From contig NZ_CABVHU010000013.1 of assembly GCF_902497855.1 (NCBI RefSeq), forward strand, positions 62,001 through 126,000: a stretch of DNA of 64,000 bases. Direction: 5' to 3'. How positions within the stretch are numbered: the stretch's first letter is position 1; the number at the start of each line of letters is the position of its first letter. Origin of the DNA: Pseudomonas fluorescens (GTDB lineage: Bacteria > Pseudomonadota > Gammaproteobacteria > Pseudomonadales > Pseudomonadaceae). Positions 35,474 to 44,021 of the stretch are shown here, one piece after another. The notes under the pieces were generated by a model, which ran no database searches, was not told where the DNA came from, and saw only the letters and a list, made by a program, of their open reading frames with translations. Made by a program: the position numbers and the translations under genes.

Positions 35474-36994
35474 TCAAGTGGTCAGTGTACGCAGCAGGTT
35501 CTTGTAGTCCTCGCGGATGTCCGCGTCGGATTCCTTGAGTTCGTTGATCTTGCGGCAGGCGTGCAAAACAGTCGTGTGGTCCCGGCCACCAAACACGTCG
35601 CCGATTTCCGGCAGGCTGTGGTTAGTCAACTCTTTGGACAACGCCATGGCAACCTGACGCGGACGAGCGACCGAGCGTGAACGACGCTTGGACAGCAGGT
35701 CCGAGATCTTGATCTTGTAGTACTCGGCGACGGTGCGCTGAATGTTATCCACAGAGACCAGTTTGTCTTGCAGCGCCAACAGGTCTTTCAGGGATTCGCG
35801 AATCAGCTCGATGGTGATGTCGCGGCCCATGAAGTGCGAGTGGGCGATCACGCGTTTAAGCGCGCCTTCCAGCTCACGAACGTTGGAGCGAATGCGCTGG
35901 GCAATGAAGAACGCCGCGTCGTGTGGCAGATCGACTTTGGCCTGGTCGGCCTTTTTCATCAGGATCGCCACGCGGGTTTCCAGCTCCGGCGGCTCGACGG
36001 CAACCGTCAGCCCCCAACCGAATCGAGACTTGAGGCGCTCTTCCAGGCCTTCAATTTCTTTAGGATAGCGGTCACTGGTAAGAATGACCTGCTGCCCACC
36101 TTCAAGCAGGGCATTGAAGGTGTGGAAAAACTCTTCCTGGGAGCGCTCCTTGCGGGCGAAGAACTGAATGTCATCGATCAACAGCGCGTCCACCGAACGG
36201 TAGAAGCGCTTGAACTCGTTGATCGCGTTCAATTGCAGCGCCTTGACCATGTCCGCCACGAAACGCTCGGAATGCAGGTACACGACCTTGGCATTCGGGT
36301 TCTTCTTCAGCAGGTGGTTACCCACAGCGTGCATCAAGTGGGTTTTACCCAGGCCCACACCACCATAAAGGAAGAGCGGGTTGTAACCGTGCTTGGGGTT
36401 GTCCGCGACTTGCCAGGCCGCAGCCCGGGCCAGTTGGTTGGACTTGCCCTCGACAAAGTTCTCGAAGGTGAAGGTGCGGTTCAGGTAGCTGGTGTGCTTG
36501 AGCGCACCTTCAACCTGCACGGTGCGCTGTTCAGAGCGGACCGGGGCCTGTTGAGAACTCGCACCCGCCATCGGGTCGAAACTGTCGCGGGATGGCTCCT
36601 CACTGACTTCGGCAACTTTGTGCGTCGATCGCTTGGTCGGCGTGGCCGCCGGTGCGGGAGCCGGAGCGCTGACAGGCGTTTGAGCCGCCTGCGCCTGGGA
36701 CGCGGCAGCAGCCAGCGGCGCATTGGGAGCGGCACGTGGGGCCGAACTGCGTTTGCTGCCTATTAATAAGGAAAGCGCAGGCGTCATGCCATTGCCATGC
36801 TCATCCAGCAGTTCGAGGACGCGGCCCAGGTACTTTTCGTTTACCCAGTCGAGAACAAAACGATTCGGTGCGTAGACACGCAACTCGTCGCCTTCGGCTT
36901 CGACCTGTAGCGGACGGATCCAAGTGTTGAATTGTTGGGCAGGCAGCTCATCGCGCAAAAGCTCCACGCACTGCTGCCATAGTTCCACTGACAC
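35474..36994 (-). CDS. dnaA: Chromosomal replication initiator DnaA
   Basis: A 506-residue AAA+ initiator that binds TTATCCACA boxes and opens oriC. Domain I (about residues 1-80, WQQCVELLRDELPAQQFNTWI) is followed by an Ala/Pro-rich linker (about 85-165), the AAA+ domain with Walker A GGVGLGKTHLMHAVG (about 211-225) and Walker B LLIDDIQF, and the C-terminal DNA-binding domain IV with the signature GGRDHTTVLHACRKI (about 470-484). A DnaA box occurs in the coding sequence at 35746 and another overlaps its likely promoter, consistent with autoregulation. Confidence 0.99.
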   Translation of the reverse strand: MSVELWQQCVELLRDELPAQQFNTWIRPLQVEAEGDELRVYAPNRFVLDWVNEKYLGRVLELLDEHGNGMTPALSLLIGSKRSSAPRAAPNAPLAAAASQAQAAQTPVSAPAPAPAATPTKRSTHKVAEVSEEPSRDSFDPMAGASSQQAPVRSEQRTVQVEGALKHTSYLNRTFTFENFVEGKSNQLARAAAWQVADNPKHGYNPLFLYGGVGLGKTHLMHAVGNHLLKKNPNAKVVYLHSERFVADMVKALQLNAINEFKRFYRSVDALLIDDIQFFARKERSQEEFFHTFNALLEGGQQVILTSDRYPKEIEGLEERLKSRFGWGLTVAVEPPELETRVAILMKKADQAKVDLPHDAAFFIAQRIRSNVRELEGALKRVIAHSHFMGRDITIELIRESLKDLLALQDKLVSVDNIQRTVAEYYKIKISDLLSKRRSRSVARPRQVAMALSKELTNHSLPEIGDVFGGRDHTTVLHACRKINELKESDADIREDYKNLLRTLTT

Positions 36995-37039
36995 GGATAT
37001 CCCCTAAGTTGAAAGCCGGTGAGGCAAAAACAAGCGGCC

Positions 37040-37068
37040 ATTGTAGCGACCAGACGCCTACTTATCCA
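37040..37068 (-). promoter_or_regulatory. Likely dnaA promoter overlapped by a DnaA box
   Basis: Read leftward, TGGATA (-35, 37068-37063) is followed by 17 bases and TACAAT (-10, 37045-37040), 46 bp before the dnaA start. The -35 lies inside the perfect DnaA box at 37062-37070, so bound DnaA would block RNA polymerase. The -35 is a weak match; the assignment is inferred. Confidence 0.6.
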
Positions 37069-37415
37069 CACGTAGGTTATTCACTGCCGCATAAGAATCG
37101 CGGTTTTCGCTGGAAAAAACTCGACCAATGGTCTGTGTATAAGCTCTGTGGATAACCACCCGTAAGGTCGTTGCACAAGTGGGGGCGAAACTCGGTGGAT
37201 AACCCACCTGTGGATAAGTGGCCTTTTCACGCACAGGTTATCCGACAGCGCAGCACAGGCTGCCCCCTGTTTTCCACTGTAGTTGTCATTCTCTGTACAG
37301 CACGTACTAAAAGGGCTAGAGGTAGTTATCCACAGATGATCGCGGGCCTAGCTTTTATAAGCTTTACAGAAAAGCTTTAAATACTTTCCTTCTTTATTTC
37401 TATATCTAGCGGAGG
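37062..37415. other. oriC: Chromosomal replication origin oriC
   Basis: The 566-bp gap between divergent dnaA and rpmH holds four perfect DnaA boxes (37062-37070 and 37326-37334 on the plus strand; 37147-37155 and 37209-37217 on the minus strand). A near-match GGTGGATAA at 37194-37202 sits exactly 15 bp from the box at 37209. Right of the last box comes an AT-rich stretch (about 37350-37412, including TTTAAATACTTTCCTTCTTT) that fits a DNA-unwinding element. Location between rpmH and dnaA matches known Pseudomonas origins. Confidence 0.93.
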
Positions 37416-37470
37416 GCAGGGACCGGAGAAACCCCTGTAGATCTATTTATAAGGAAACGCTGGTTGGAAA

Positions 37471-37499
37471 TTGACCTAGAGGCTTGCTTTCTCTAGAAT
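37471..37499 (+). promoter_or_regulatory. rpmH promoter
   Basis: TTGACC (37471-37476), 17-bp spacer, TAGAAT (37494-37499): a near-consensus sigma-70 promoter 61 bp before the rpmH start. The region between oriC and this promoter shows no other gene. Confidence 0.8.
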
Positions 37500-37560
37500 C
37501 CCCGGTCTCTTAAAACGGGGGCCATTCCGGCCCGTTGTGGACGAATCAGGTAACACGACA

Positions 37561-37695
37561 ATGAAACGTACTTTCCAACCAAGCACCATCAAACGCGCTC
37601 GTACCCACGGTTTCCGTGCTCGCATGGCTACCAAGAACGGTCGTGCCGTCCTGTCGCGTCGTCGCGCCAAAGGTCGTGCGCGTCTGGCAGTTTGA
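37561..37695 (+). CDS. rpmH: 50S ribosomal protein L34
   Basis: A 44-residue basic ribosomal protein. It begins MKRTFQPSTIKRARTHGF and ends GRARLAV, with the Arg/Lys-rich body typical of L34. It is followed 16 bp later by rnpA, the universal rpmH-rnpA pairing in bacteria. Confidence 0.99.
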   Translation: MKRTFQPSTIKRARTHGFRARMATKNGRAVLSRRRAKGRARLAV

Positions 37696-37711
37696 TAATC
37701 CGGCACTGGAG

Positions 37712-38113
37712 GTGAGTCAGGACTTCAGTCGGGAAAAGCGCCTGCTTACCCCCCGGCATTTCAAGGCAGTCTTTGACTCCCCTACCGGCAAGGTTCCGGG
37801 GAAAAATCTCCTGCTCCTTGCGCGCAACAACGATCTCGATCACCCCCGTCTCGGGCTGGTTATCGGGAAAAAGAGCGTAAAACTCTCCGTTGAGCGCAAT
37901 CGCCTCAAACGTCTGATGCGCGAATCGTTCCGTCTGAACCAGGACTCACTGGCCGGCTGGGACATCGTTATCGTCGCGCGCAAAGGTTTGGGTGATGTAG
38001 AAAACCCCGAATTGATTCAGCATTTCGGCAAACTCTGGAAGCGTCTGGCACGCAGCTCGCCGGTACCAGCAGTCAAAACCGAAACTGTAGGGGTAGACAG
38101 TCCCGATGCGTAA
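37712..38113 (+). CDS. rnpA: Ribonuclease P protein component
   Basis: A 133-residue basic protein that binds the RNase P RNA and helps process tRNA 5' ends. The signature KKSVKLSVERNRLKRLMRESFR (in two pieces, about residues 50-71) contains the RNR motif. GTG at 37712 gives (M)SQDFSREKRLLTPRHFKAVF; a start slightly upstream is possible because the GGAG lies very close to this GTG. The 3' end overlaps yidD by 8 bases. Confidence 0.95.
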   Translation: MSQDFSREKRLLTPRHFKAVFDSPTGKVPGKNLLLLARNNDLDHPRLGLVIGKKSVKLSVERNRLKRLMRESFRLNQDSLAGWDIVIVARKGLGDVENPELIQHFGKLWKRLARSSPVPAVKTETVGVDSPDA

Positions 38114-38351
38114 ACTGGCACTCGTTCCGATCCAGTTTTATCGCTATGCCATTAGTCCTCTGATGGCCAGTCACTGTCGTTTCTACCCCAGTTGTTCCTG
38201 CTACGCGTACGAAGCCATAGAAAATCATGGCCTTCTGCGCGGTGGCTGGCTGGCCTTTCGTCGTTTAGGTCGCTGTCATCCGTGGAATCCCGGTGGTTAT
38301 GACCCGGTTCCATCTATCCCTACCTCCCGTTCTTCTTCGATGGCCGAGTAA
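38106..38351 (+). CDS. yidD: Membrane protein insertion efficiency factor YidD
   Basis: An 81-residue protein of the YidD family thought to aid YidC-dependent insertion. Conserved FYRYAISPL, CRFYPSCSCYAYEAI with three Cys, and RLGRCHPWNPGGYDPVP are intact. An amphipathic N-terminal helix probably holds it at the inner membrane. It overlaps rnpA and is 2 bp from yidC. Confidence 0.96.
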   Translation: MRKLALVPIQFYRYAISPLMASHCRFYPSCSCYAYEAIENHGLLRGGWLAFRRLGRCHPWNPGGYDPVPSIPTSRSSSMAE

Positions 38352-38353
38352 TC

Positions 38354-40042
38354 ATGGATATCAAACGCACGATCCTGATCGTCGCCCTGGCAATCGTGTC
38401 CTACGTTATGGTTCTTAAATGGAACCAGGACTATGGCCAGGCTGCCCTGCCGACTCAGAATGTTGCTTCCAGTACTACCGCACCGGGTCTACCGGATACG
38501 GCGACTGGCAATAATGCTTCTGTCAGTGACGACATCCCCCGCGCCGCAAGCGATACCAGTGCAACTGCACCTGCTGAAACACCAGTAGCGGCAAGCAAAG
38601 ACCTCATCCAGATCAAAACGGATGTGCTCGACCTGGCAGTCGATCCACAAGGTGGCGATGTTGCCCAGCTGAAATTGCCGTTATATCCACGTCGCCAGGA
38701 CCATCCGGAAATTCCGTTCCAGCTGTTCGATAACGGCGGTGAACTGACTTACCTGGCGCAAAGCGGTCTGATCGGTACCAACGGCCCGGATGCAAGTCCG
38801 ACCGGTCGTCCGGTCTACTCCTCGGAGAAGAAGACTTATCAACTGGCTGACGATCAGGACCAATTGGTCGTGGACCTTAAGTTCAGCAAGGACGGCGTCA
38901 ATTACATCAAGCGTTTCACCCTGAAACGTGGCCTGTATGACGTAACCGTTTCCTACCTGATCGATAACCAGAGCGCGCAGCCCTGGTCCGGTGCGATGTT
39001 CGCGCAACTGAAGCGCGACGCCAGCGGCGATCCTTCCTCCACCACCGCCACCGGTACCGCGACTTACCTGGGCGCTGCCCTGTGGACAAGTAACGAGCCG
39101 TACAAGAAAGTGTCCATGAAGGACATGGACAAGGCGCAGTTGAAGGAAACGGTCACGGGTGGTTGGGTTGCGTGGTTGCAACACTACTTCGTTACCGCCT
39201 GGATTCCGGCCAAGGGCGAAAACAACGTCGTCCAGACCCGTAAAGACAGCAAGGGCAACTACATCATCGGTTATACCGGCCCGGCAATGAGCGTCGCACC
39301 AGGTGCAAAAGCCGAGACCAGTGCAGTTCTGTACGCCGGTCCGAAAAGCCAGGCAGTGCTCAAAGAGTTATCCCCAGGTCTGGAACTGACCGTCGACTAC
39401 GGCATTCTGTGGTTCATTGCCCAGCCAATCTTCTGGTTGCTGGGACACATCCACGCGATCGTCGGTAACTGGGGCTGGTCGATCATCTTCCTGACCATGC
39501 TGATCAAGGGGATTTTCTTCCCGCTGTCGGCTGCCAGCTACAAATCCATGGCGCGCATGCGTGCAGTGGCACCAAAACTGGCTGCGCTGAAAGAGCAGCA
39601 TGGCGACGACCGGCAGAAAATGTCGCAAGCCATGATGGAGCTGTACAAGAAAGAGAAGATCAATCCGCTGGGTGGTTGCTTGCCAATCCTCGTGCAAATG
39701 CCGGTTTTCCTTTCGCTGTACTGGGTTCTGCTGGAAAGCGTTGAAATGCGCCAGGCGCCGTTCATGCTGTGGATTACGGACTTGTCGATCAAGGATCCGT
39801 TCTTCATTCTGCCGATCATCATGGGTGTCACCATGTTTATCCAGCAGCAGTTGAACCCAACGCCTCCGGATCCGATGCAGGCCAAGGTGATGAAGCTGAT
39901 GCCAATCATCTTCACCTTCTTCTTCCTGTGGTTCCCGGCTGGTCTGGTTCTGTACTGGGTTGTGAACAACGTGTTGTCGATCGCCCAACAGTGGTACATC
40001 ACGCGTAAGATCGAAGCGGCTGTGAAAAAAGCCGAGGCGTAA
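38354..40042 (+). CDS. yidC: Membrane protein insertase YidC
   Basis: A 562-residue inner-membrane insertase working alone or with SecYEG. It has an N-terminal membrane helix (about residues 5-22), a Thr/Ala/Ser-rich linker, a large periplasmic beta domain (about 85-350) and a conserved C-terminal core of five helices with GWSIIFLTMLIKGIFFPLS, the Arg in YKSMARMRAVAP, and NPLGGCLPILVQMPVF. Ends in a basic tail. A strong terminator follows, closing the rpmH-yidC operon. Confidence 0.98.
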   Translation: MDIKRTILIVALAIVSYVMVLKWNQDYGQAALPTQNVASSTTAPGLPDTATGNNASVSDDIPRAASDTSATAPAETPVAASKDLIQIKTDVLDLAVDPQGGDVAQLKLPLYPRRQDHPEIPFQLFDNGGELTYLAQSGLIGTNGPDASPTGRPVYSSEKKTYQLADDQDQLVVDLKFSKDGVNYIKRFTLKRGLYDVTVSYLIDNQSAQPWSGAMFAQLKRDASGDPSSTTATGTATYLGAALWTSNEPYKKVSMKDMDKAQLKETVTGGWVAWLQHYFVTAWIPAKGENNVVQTRKDSKGNYIIGYTGPAMSVAPGAKAETSAVLYAGPKSQAVLKELSPGLELTVDYGILWFIAQPIFWLLGHIHAIVGNWGWSIIFLTMLIKGIFFPLSAASYKSMARMRAVAPKLAALKEQHGDDRQKMSQAMMELYKKEKINPLGGCLPILVQMPVFLSLYWVLLESVEMRQAPFMLWITDLSIKDPFFILPIIMGVTMFIQQQLNPTPPDPMQAKVMKLMPIIFTFFFLWFPAGLVLYWVVNNVLSIAQQWYITRKIEAAVKKAEA

Positions 40043-40063
40043 CTTGCTCTGTGGTTAACCACT

Positions 40064-40090
40064 CAAAACGCCCCCTAGTGGGGCGTTTTG
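40064..40090 (+). terminator. Intrinsic terminator after yidC
   Basis: An 11-bp stem CAAAACGCCCC (40064-40074) / GGGGCGTTTTG (40080-40090) with a five-base loop; the T-run is part of the stem. It lies 21 bp after yidC and 31 bp before mnmE. Confidence 0.85.
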
Positions 40091-40121
40091 CTATCTGTCA
40101 CTTTTGTCTGGATACCGGTTT

Positions 40122-41492
40122 ATGAGCGTTCCTCGTGAAACCATCGCTGCCGTCGCCACCGCACAAGGTCGCGGTGGTGTGGGCATCGTCCGTATTTCAG
40201 GGCCTCTGGCGAGTGTTGCAGCCAAGGCCTTCAGCGGTCGTGAACTCAAGCCGCGGTTTGCCCACTACGGCCCCTTCCTCAGTGGAAACGATGAGGTTCT
40301 GGACCAAGGCATTGCCCTGTATTTCCCGGGACCGAACTCGTTCACCGGCGAAGATGTGCTGGAACTCCAGGGTCATGGCGGCCCGGTGGTTCTGGATATG
40401 CTGCTCAAGCGATGCCTGGAACTGGGCTGCCGACTGGCTCGTCCCGGTGAGTTCAGCGAACGCGCCTTCCTCAACGACAAACTCGACCTGGCGCAGGCCG
40501 AAGCCATCGCTGACTTGATCGAGGCGAGCTCGGCACAGGCTGCACGCAATGCCTTGCGTTCCTTGCAGGGCGCCTTTTCCGAGCGTGTGCATAACCTCAC
40601 CGAGCAATTGATTGGCCTGCGGATTTACGTCGAAGCGGCCATCGACTTCCCGGAAGAGGAAATCGACTTCCTTGCCGATGGCCATGTATTGAGCATGCTC
40701 GACAAGGTACGTGATGAGTTATCCACCGTATTGCGCGAAGCCGGGCAGGGGGCATTGCTGCGCGACGGCATGACGGTGGTAATTGCCGGTCGACCGAATG
40801 CGGGAAAATCCAGCCTGCTGAACGCATTGGCCGGTCGTGAGGCGGCGATCGTCACCGAGATTGCCGGCACCACCCGGGACATTCTTCGCGAACATATCCA
40901 CATCGATGGCATGCCGCTGCATGTGGTTGATACCGCAGGTTTGCGGGACACCGATGATCAAGTGGAAAAGATCGGCGTCGAACGGGCATTGAAGGCCATT
41001 GGCGAAGCAGATCGCGTATTGCTGGTGGTCGACGCCACCGCACCCGAAGCACTCGATCCGTTCGCGTTGTGGCCTGAATTCCTGGAGACCCGTCCAGACC
41101 CGGCGAAAGTCACGTTGATCCGTAACAAGGCTGACCTCACCGGTGAAGCCATTGCCCTGGAAGTCAGCGAGGATGGCCACGTCACCATCAGCCTCAGCGC
41201 CAAGTCTGCAGGCGATGGCCTGGAACTGCTGCGCGATCATCTCAAGGCCTGCATGGGCTACGAACAGACCTCCGAGAGCAGCTTCAGCGCTCGCAGGCGG
41301 CACCTCGAAGCCTTGCGCCATGCCAGTGCCTCCCTCGAGCATGGCCGTGCGCAGCTGACATTGGCAGGTGCCGGTGAGCTGCTGGCCGAAGATCTGCGCC
41401 AGGCCCAACACTCGCTGGGTGAAATCACCGGTGCTTTCAGCTCCGATGATCTGTTGGGGCGGATTTTTTCCAGCTTCTGCATCGGTAAGTAG
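40122..41492 (+). CDS. mnmE: tRNA modification GTPase MnmE
   Basis: A 456-residue G protein that with MnmG makes the (c)mnm5 group on wobble U34. The N-terminal folate-binding domain includes GRGGVGIVRISGP, a helical domain follows, and the inserted G domain has GRPNAGKSSLLNAL (G1, about residues 223-236), GTTRD (G2), DTAGLRD (G3) and NKAD (G4). The C-terminal catalytic cysteine motif FCIGK closes the protein. ATG at 40122 yields MSVPRETIAAVATAQG. mnmG lies 630 bp downstream, separated by a REP and an origin-like region. Confidence 0.98.
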   Translation: MSVPRETIAAVATAQGRGGVGIVRISGPLASVAAKAFSGRELKPRFAHYGPFLSGNDEVLDQGIALYFPGPNSFTGEDVLELQGHGGPVVLDMLLKRCLELGCRLARPGEFSERAFLNDKLDLAQAEAIADLIEASSAQAARNALRSLQGAFSERVHNLTEQLIGLRIYVEAAIDFPEEEIDFLADGHVLSMLDKVRDELSTVLREAGQGALLRDGMTVVIAGRPNAGKSSLLNALAGREAAIVTEIAGTTRDILREHIHIDGMPLHVVDTAGLRDTDDQVEKIGVERALKAIGEADRVLLVVDATAPEALDPFALWPEFLETRPDPAKVTLIRNKADLTGEAIALEVSEDGHVTISLSAKSAGDGLELLRDHLKACMGYEQTSESSFSARRRHLEALRHASASLEHGRAQLTLAGAGELLAEDLRQAQHSLGEITGAFSSDDLLGRIFSSFCIGK

Positions 41493-41586
41493 GAGCAAGC
41501 TTGCTTGCGATGGACGTAACCGATAACGCGTGTTTGTTGGTTAAACGCGTTACCCTCGGGTCCATCGCGAGCAAGCTCACTCCTAC
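41489..41586. repeat. REP-like imperfect inverted pair after mnmE
   Basis: Arms at 41489-41515 and 41560-41586 match as inverted repeats with three mismatches (core GTAGGAG..AGCTTGCT.GCGATGGAC). An inner inverted repeat around AACGCG / CGCGTT is also seen. It overlaps the last codon and stop of mnmE and probably serves as its terminator. Confidence 0.75.
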
Positions 41587-42021
41587 AAGGGTCAGCTTTC
41601 TAGCCTGTCTGTTTCTTCCTTTCTCTTAAATTCTCTTCCAGTGCCGAGCAGATTCTGTCTGCTTGAGCGGATTCTCTGTGCACGGAATTTGCCCGATTCG
41701 CGCTTTTCTGTGGATTAAGCCCTGTGAATAACTGCCACTAAGGGCAGTTGATAACAGCGTCAGAAAACTGACGATAACTACCGCTGTGGATAACACCCCG
41801 TTTTACTCACAGGCTTAAACCGCTTATCCAAGGGCCTCATTGGCACATGACCACAGGGTTTTGATCCTCTGTACACGTTGAATATAAAGGCCTATAGCAA
41901 TCTATCCACAGAAACGTGCTTCAGTATAAATAAACATAAAAACAAAGATTTAATATCTTTCTTTCTTTTTTATTTCTGTTAATCCGACTTTTCCACAGCT
42001 GGTTAAATTTTGTGCAAAGGG
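41587..42021. other. Second origin-like region: DnaA boxes plus AT-rich tract
   Basis: The long mnmE-mnmG gap holds no gene. It contains one perfect DnaA box (41785-41793, minus orientation) and near-matches TGTGGATTA (41709), TGTGAATAA (41723), TTATCCAAG (41824), CTATCCACA (41902) and TTTTCCACA (41989). A strongly AT-rich tract runs about 41918-41985, including GATTTAATATCTTTCTTTC. The tract resembles the AT-rich part of oriC and lies at about the same distance (47 against 50 bp) from a preceding DnaA box. Whether it replicates or only binds DnaA is not known. Confidence 0.6.
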
Positions 42022-42050
42022 TTCTTTAGGAAGGGCGAAGTCCCTATACT
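42022..42050 (+). promoter_or_regulatory. Likely mnmG promoter
   Basis: TATACT (42045-42050) is a good -10; TTCTTT (42022-42027) is a weak -35 at 17-bp spacing. It lies just past the AT-rich tract, 72 bp before the mnmG start, so DnaA binding upstream could influence it. Confidence 0.55.
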
Positions 42051-42122
42051 TGCCGACCAGGTCCAAAAACCTGTGGTCAAACTATTTCTGATTACCTGAC
42101 TGAAGCAGGCACGAGGTGCGTG

Positions 42123-44021
42123 GTGGATTTCCCTTCCCGTTTTGAAGTGATCGTCATCGGCGGCGGTCATGCCGGTACCGAGGCAGCACTGGCGTCAGCA
42201 CGCATGGGGGCAAAAACCCTGTTGCTGACGCATAACGTGGAAACCCTCGGCGCCATGAGTTGCAACCCTGCCATTGGCGGGATCGGCAAAAGCCACCTGG
42301 TCAAGGAAATCGATGCCCTGGGCGGCGCGATGGCCATGGCCACCGATAAAGGCGGTATTCAGTTTCGCGTGTTGAACAGCCGCAAAGGCCCGGCCGTGCG
42401 AGCGACTCGCGCTCAAGCCGACCGGGTTCTGTACAAGGCCGCTGTCCGCGAAGCCCTGGAAAACCAGCCGAACCTGTGGATATTTCAACAAGCCGCCGAT
42501 GACCTGATCGTCGAACAGGAGCAGGTGCGTGGTGTAGTCACCCAAATGGGTCTGCGTTTCCTCGCCGATTCCGTGGTGTTGACCACTGGCACCTTCCTCG
42601 GTGGACTTATCCACATCGGGATGCAGAATTTTTCCGGCGGTCGCGCCGGTGATCCGCCATCGATTGCCCTGGCTCACCGTTTGCGTGAATTGCCATTGCG
42701 GGTCGGTCGCCTGAAAACCGGTACACCGCCGCGTATCGACGGTCGTTCTGTGGATTTCTCTGTGATGACCGAGCAAGCAGGCGATACGCCGATTCCGGTG
42801 ATGTCGTTCATGGGCTCAAAAGAGCAGCACCCGAAACAGGTCAGCTGCTGGATTACCCACACCAATGCCCGCACCCACGAGATCATCGCCGCCAACCTCG
42901 ATCGTTCGCCGATGTATTCCGATGCAGGGTCGATCGAAGGCATTGGCCCGCGCTACTGCCCGTCGATCGAAGACAAGATCCATCGCTTTGCCGACAAGGA
43001 AAGCCACCAGGTCTTCATCGAACCCGAAGGCCTGACGACCAACGAGCTGTACCCGAACGGGATATCCACATCCTTGCCGTTCGACGTGCAGTTGCAGATA
43101 GTGCAATCGATCCGCGGCATGGAAAACGCGCACATCGTGCGGCCGGGTTACGCCATCGAGTACGATTACTTCGACCCGCGTGACCTGAAGTACAGCCTGG
43201 AAACCAAAGTCATCGGCGGTCTGTTTTTTGCCGGGCAAATCAACGGCACCACCGGTTACGAAGAAGCCGGCGCCCAGGGTTTGCTGGCCGGAGCCAATGC
43301 CGCACTGCGTGCCCAGGGCAAAGATGCCTGGTGCCCGCGTCGGGATGAGGCGTACATCGGGGTATTGGTCGACGACCTGATTACCTTGGGTACCCAGGAA
43401 CCGTATCGGATGTTCACCTCCCGGGCCGAGTACCGCCTGATTCTGCGCGAAGACAACGCCGACCTTCGCCTGACCGAAAAAGGTCGCGAACTGGGTCTGG
43501 TGGATGATGCCCGTTGGGCGGCGTTCTGCACCAAACGCGAAAGCATCTCCCTGGAAGAACAACGTTTGAAAAGTACCTGGGTTCGCCCGGGCACCGAGCA
43601 AGGCGATGCCATCTCAGAAAAATTCGGCACGCCCCTGACCCACGAATACAATTTGCTCAACCTGTTGAGCCGTCCGGAAATCGACTACGCGGGTCTGATC
43701 GCCGTGACCGGTGGCGGCGCAGAAGATCCACAAGTCGCCGAGCAGGTCGAAATCAAGACCAAATACGCCGGTTACATTGATCGCCAGCAGGATGAAATCG
43801 CACGCTTGCGGGCCAGTGAAGATACGAAACTGCCAGTGGATATCGATTACACGAATATTTCCGGTCTCTCCAAAGAGATCCAGAGCAAGCTCGGAACGAC
43901 CCGTCCAGAGACCCTGGGCCAGGCGTCACGTATCCCGGGTGTCACGCCGGCAGCGATTTCGCTGTTGATGATTCATTTGAAAAAACGCGGCGCTAGCCGT
44001 CAGTTGGAGCAAAGCGCTTGA
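42123..44021 (+). CDS. mnmG: tRNA uridine-5-carboxymethylaminomethyl modification enzyme MnmG
   Basis: A 632-residue FAD enzyme partnering MnmE in wobble-uridine modification. The FAD loop VIVIGGGHAGTEAALASARMG is near residues 9-29, CNPAIGGIGKSHLVKEIDALGG near 47-68, GRLKTGTPPRI and GPRYCPSIEDKI with a catalytic Cys. Just before the last motif the protein reads PMYSDAGSIEG (about residues 263-273) where relatives have PMYSGVIEG, a two-residue insertion. GTG at 42123 is preferred over GTG at 42120 because GAGGTG is too close to the latter. Its stop overlaps the rsmG start. Confidence 0.96.
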   Translation: MDFPSRFEVIVIGGGHAGTEAALASARMGAKTLLLTHNVETLGAMSCNPAIGGIGKSHLVKEIDALGGAMAMATDKGGIQFRVLNSRKGPAVRATRAQADRVLYKAAVREALENQPNLWIFQQAADDLIVEQEQVRGVVTQMGLRFLADSVVLTTGTFLGGLIHIGMQNFSGGRAGDPPSIALAHRLRELPLRVGRLKTGTPPRIDGRSVDFSVMTEQAGDTPIPVMSFMGSKEQHPKQVSCWITHTNARTHEIIAANLDRSPMYSDAGSIEGIGPRYCPSIEDKIHRFADKESHQVFIEPEGLTTNELYPNGISTSLPFDVQLQIVQSIRGMENAHIVRPGYAIEYDYFDPRDLKYSLETKVIGGLFFAGQINGTTGYEEAGAQGLLAGANAALRAQGKDAWCPRRDEAYIGVLVDDLITLGTQEPYRMFTSRAEYRLILREDNADLRLTEKGRELGLVDDARWAAFCTKRESISLEEQRLKSTWVRPGTEQGDAISEKFGTPLTHEYNLLNLLSRPEIDYAGLIAVTGGGAEDPQVAEQVEIKTKYAGYIDRQQDEIARLRASEDTKLPVDIDYTNISGLSKEIQSKLGTTRPETLGQASRIPGVTPAAISLLMIHLKKRGASRQLEQSA

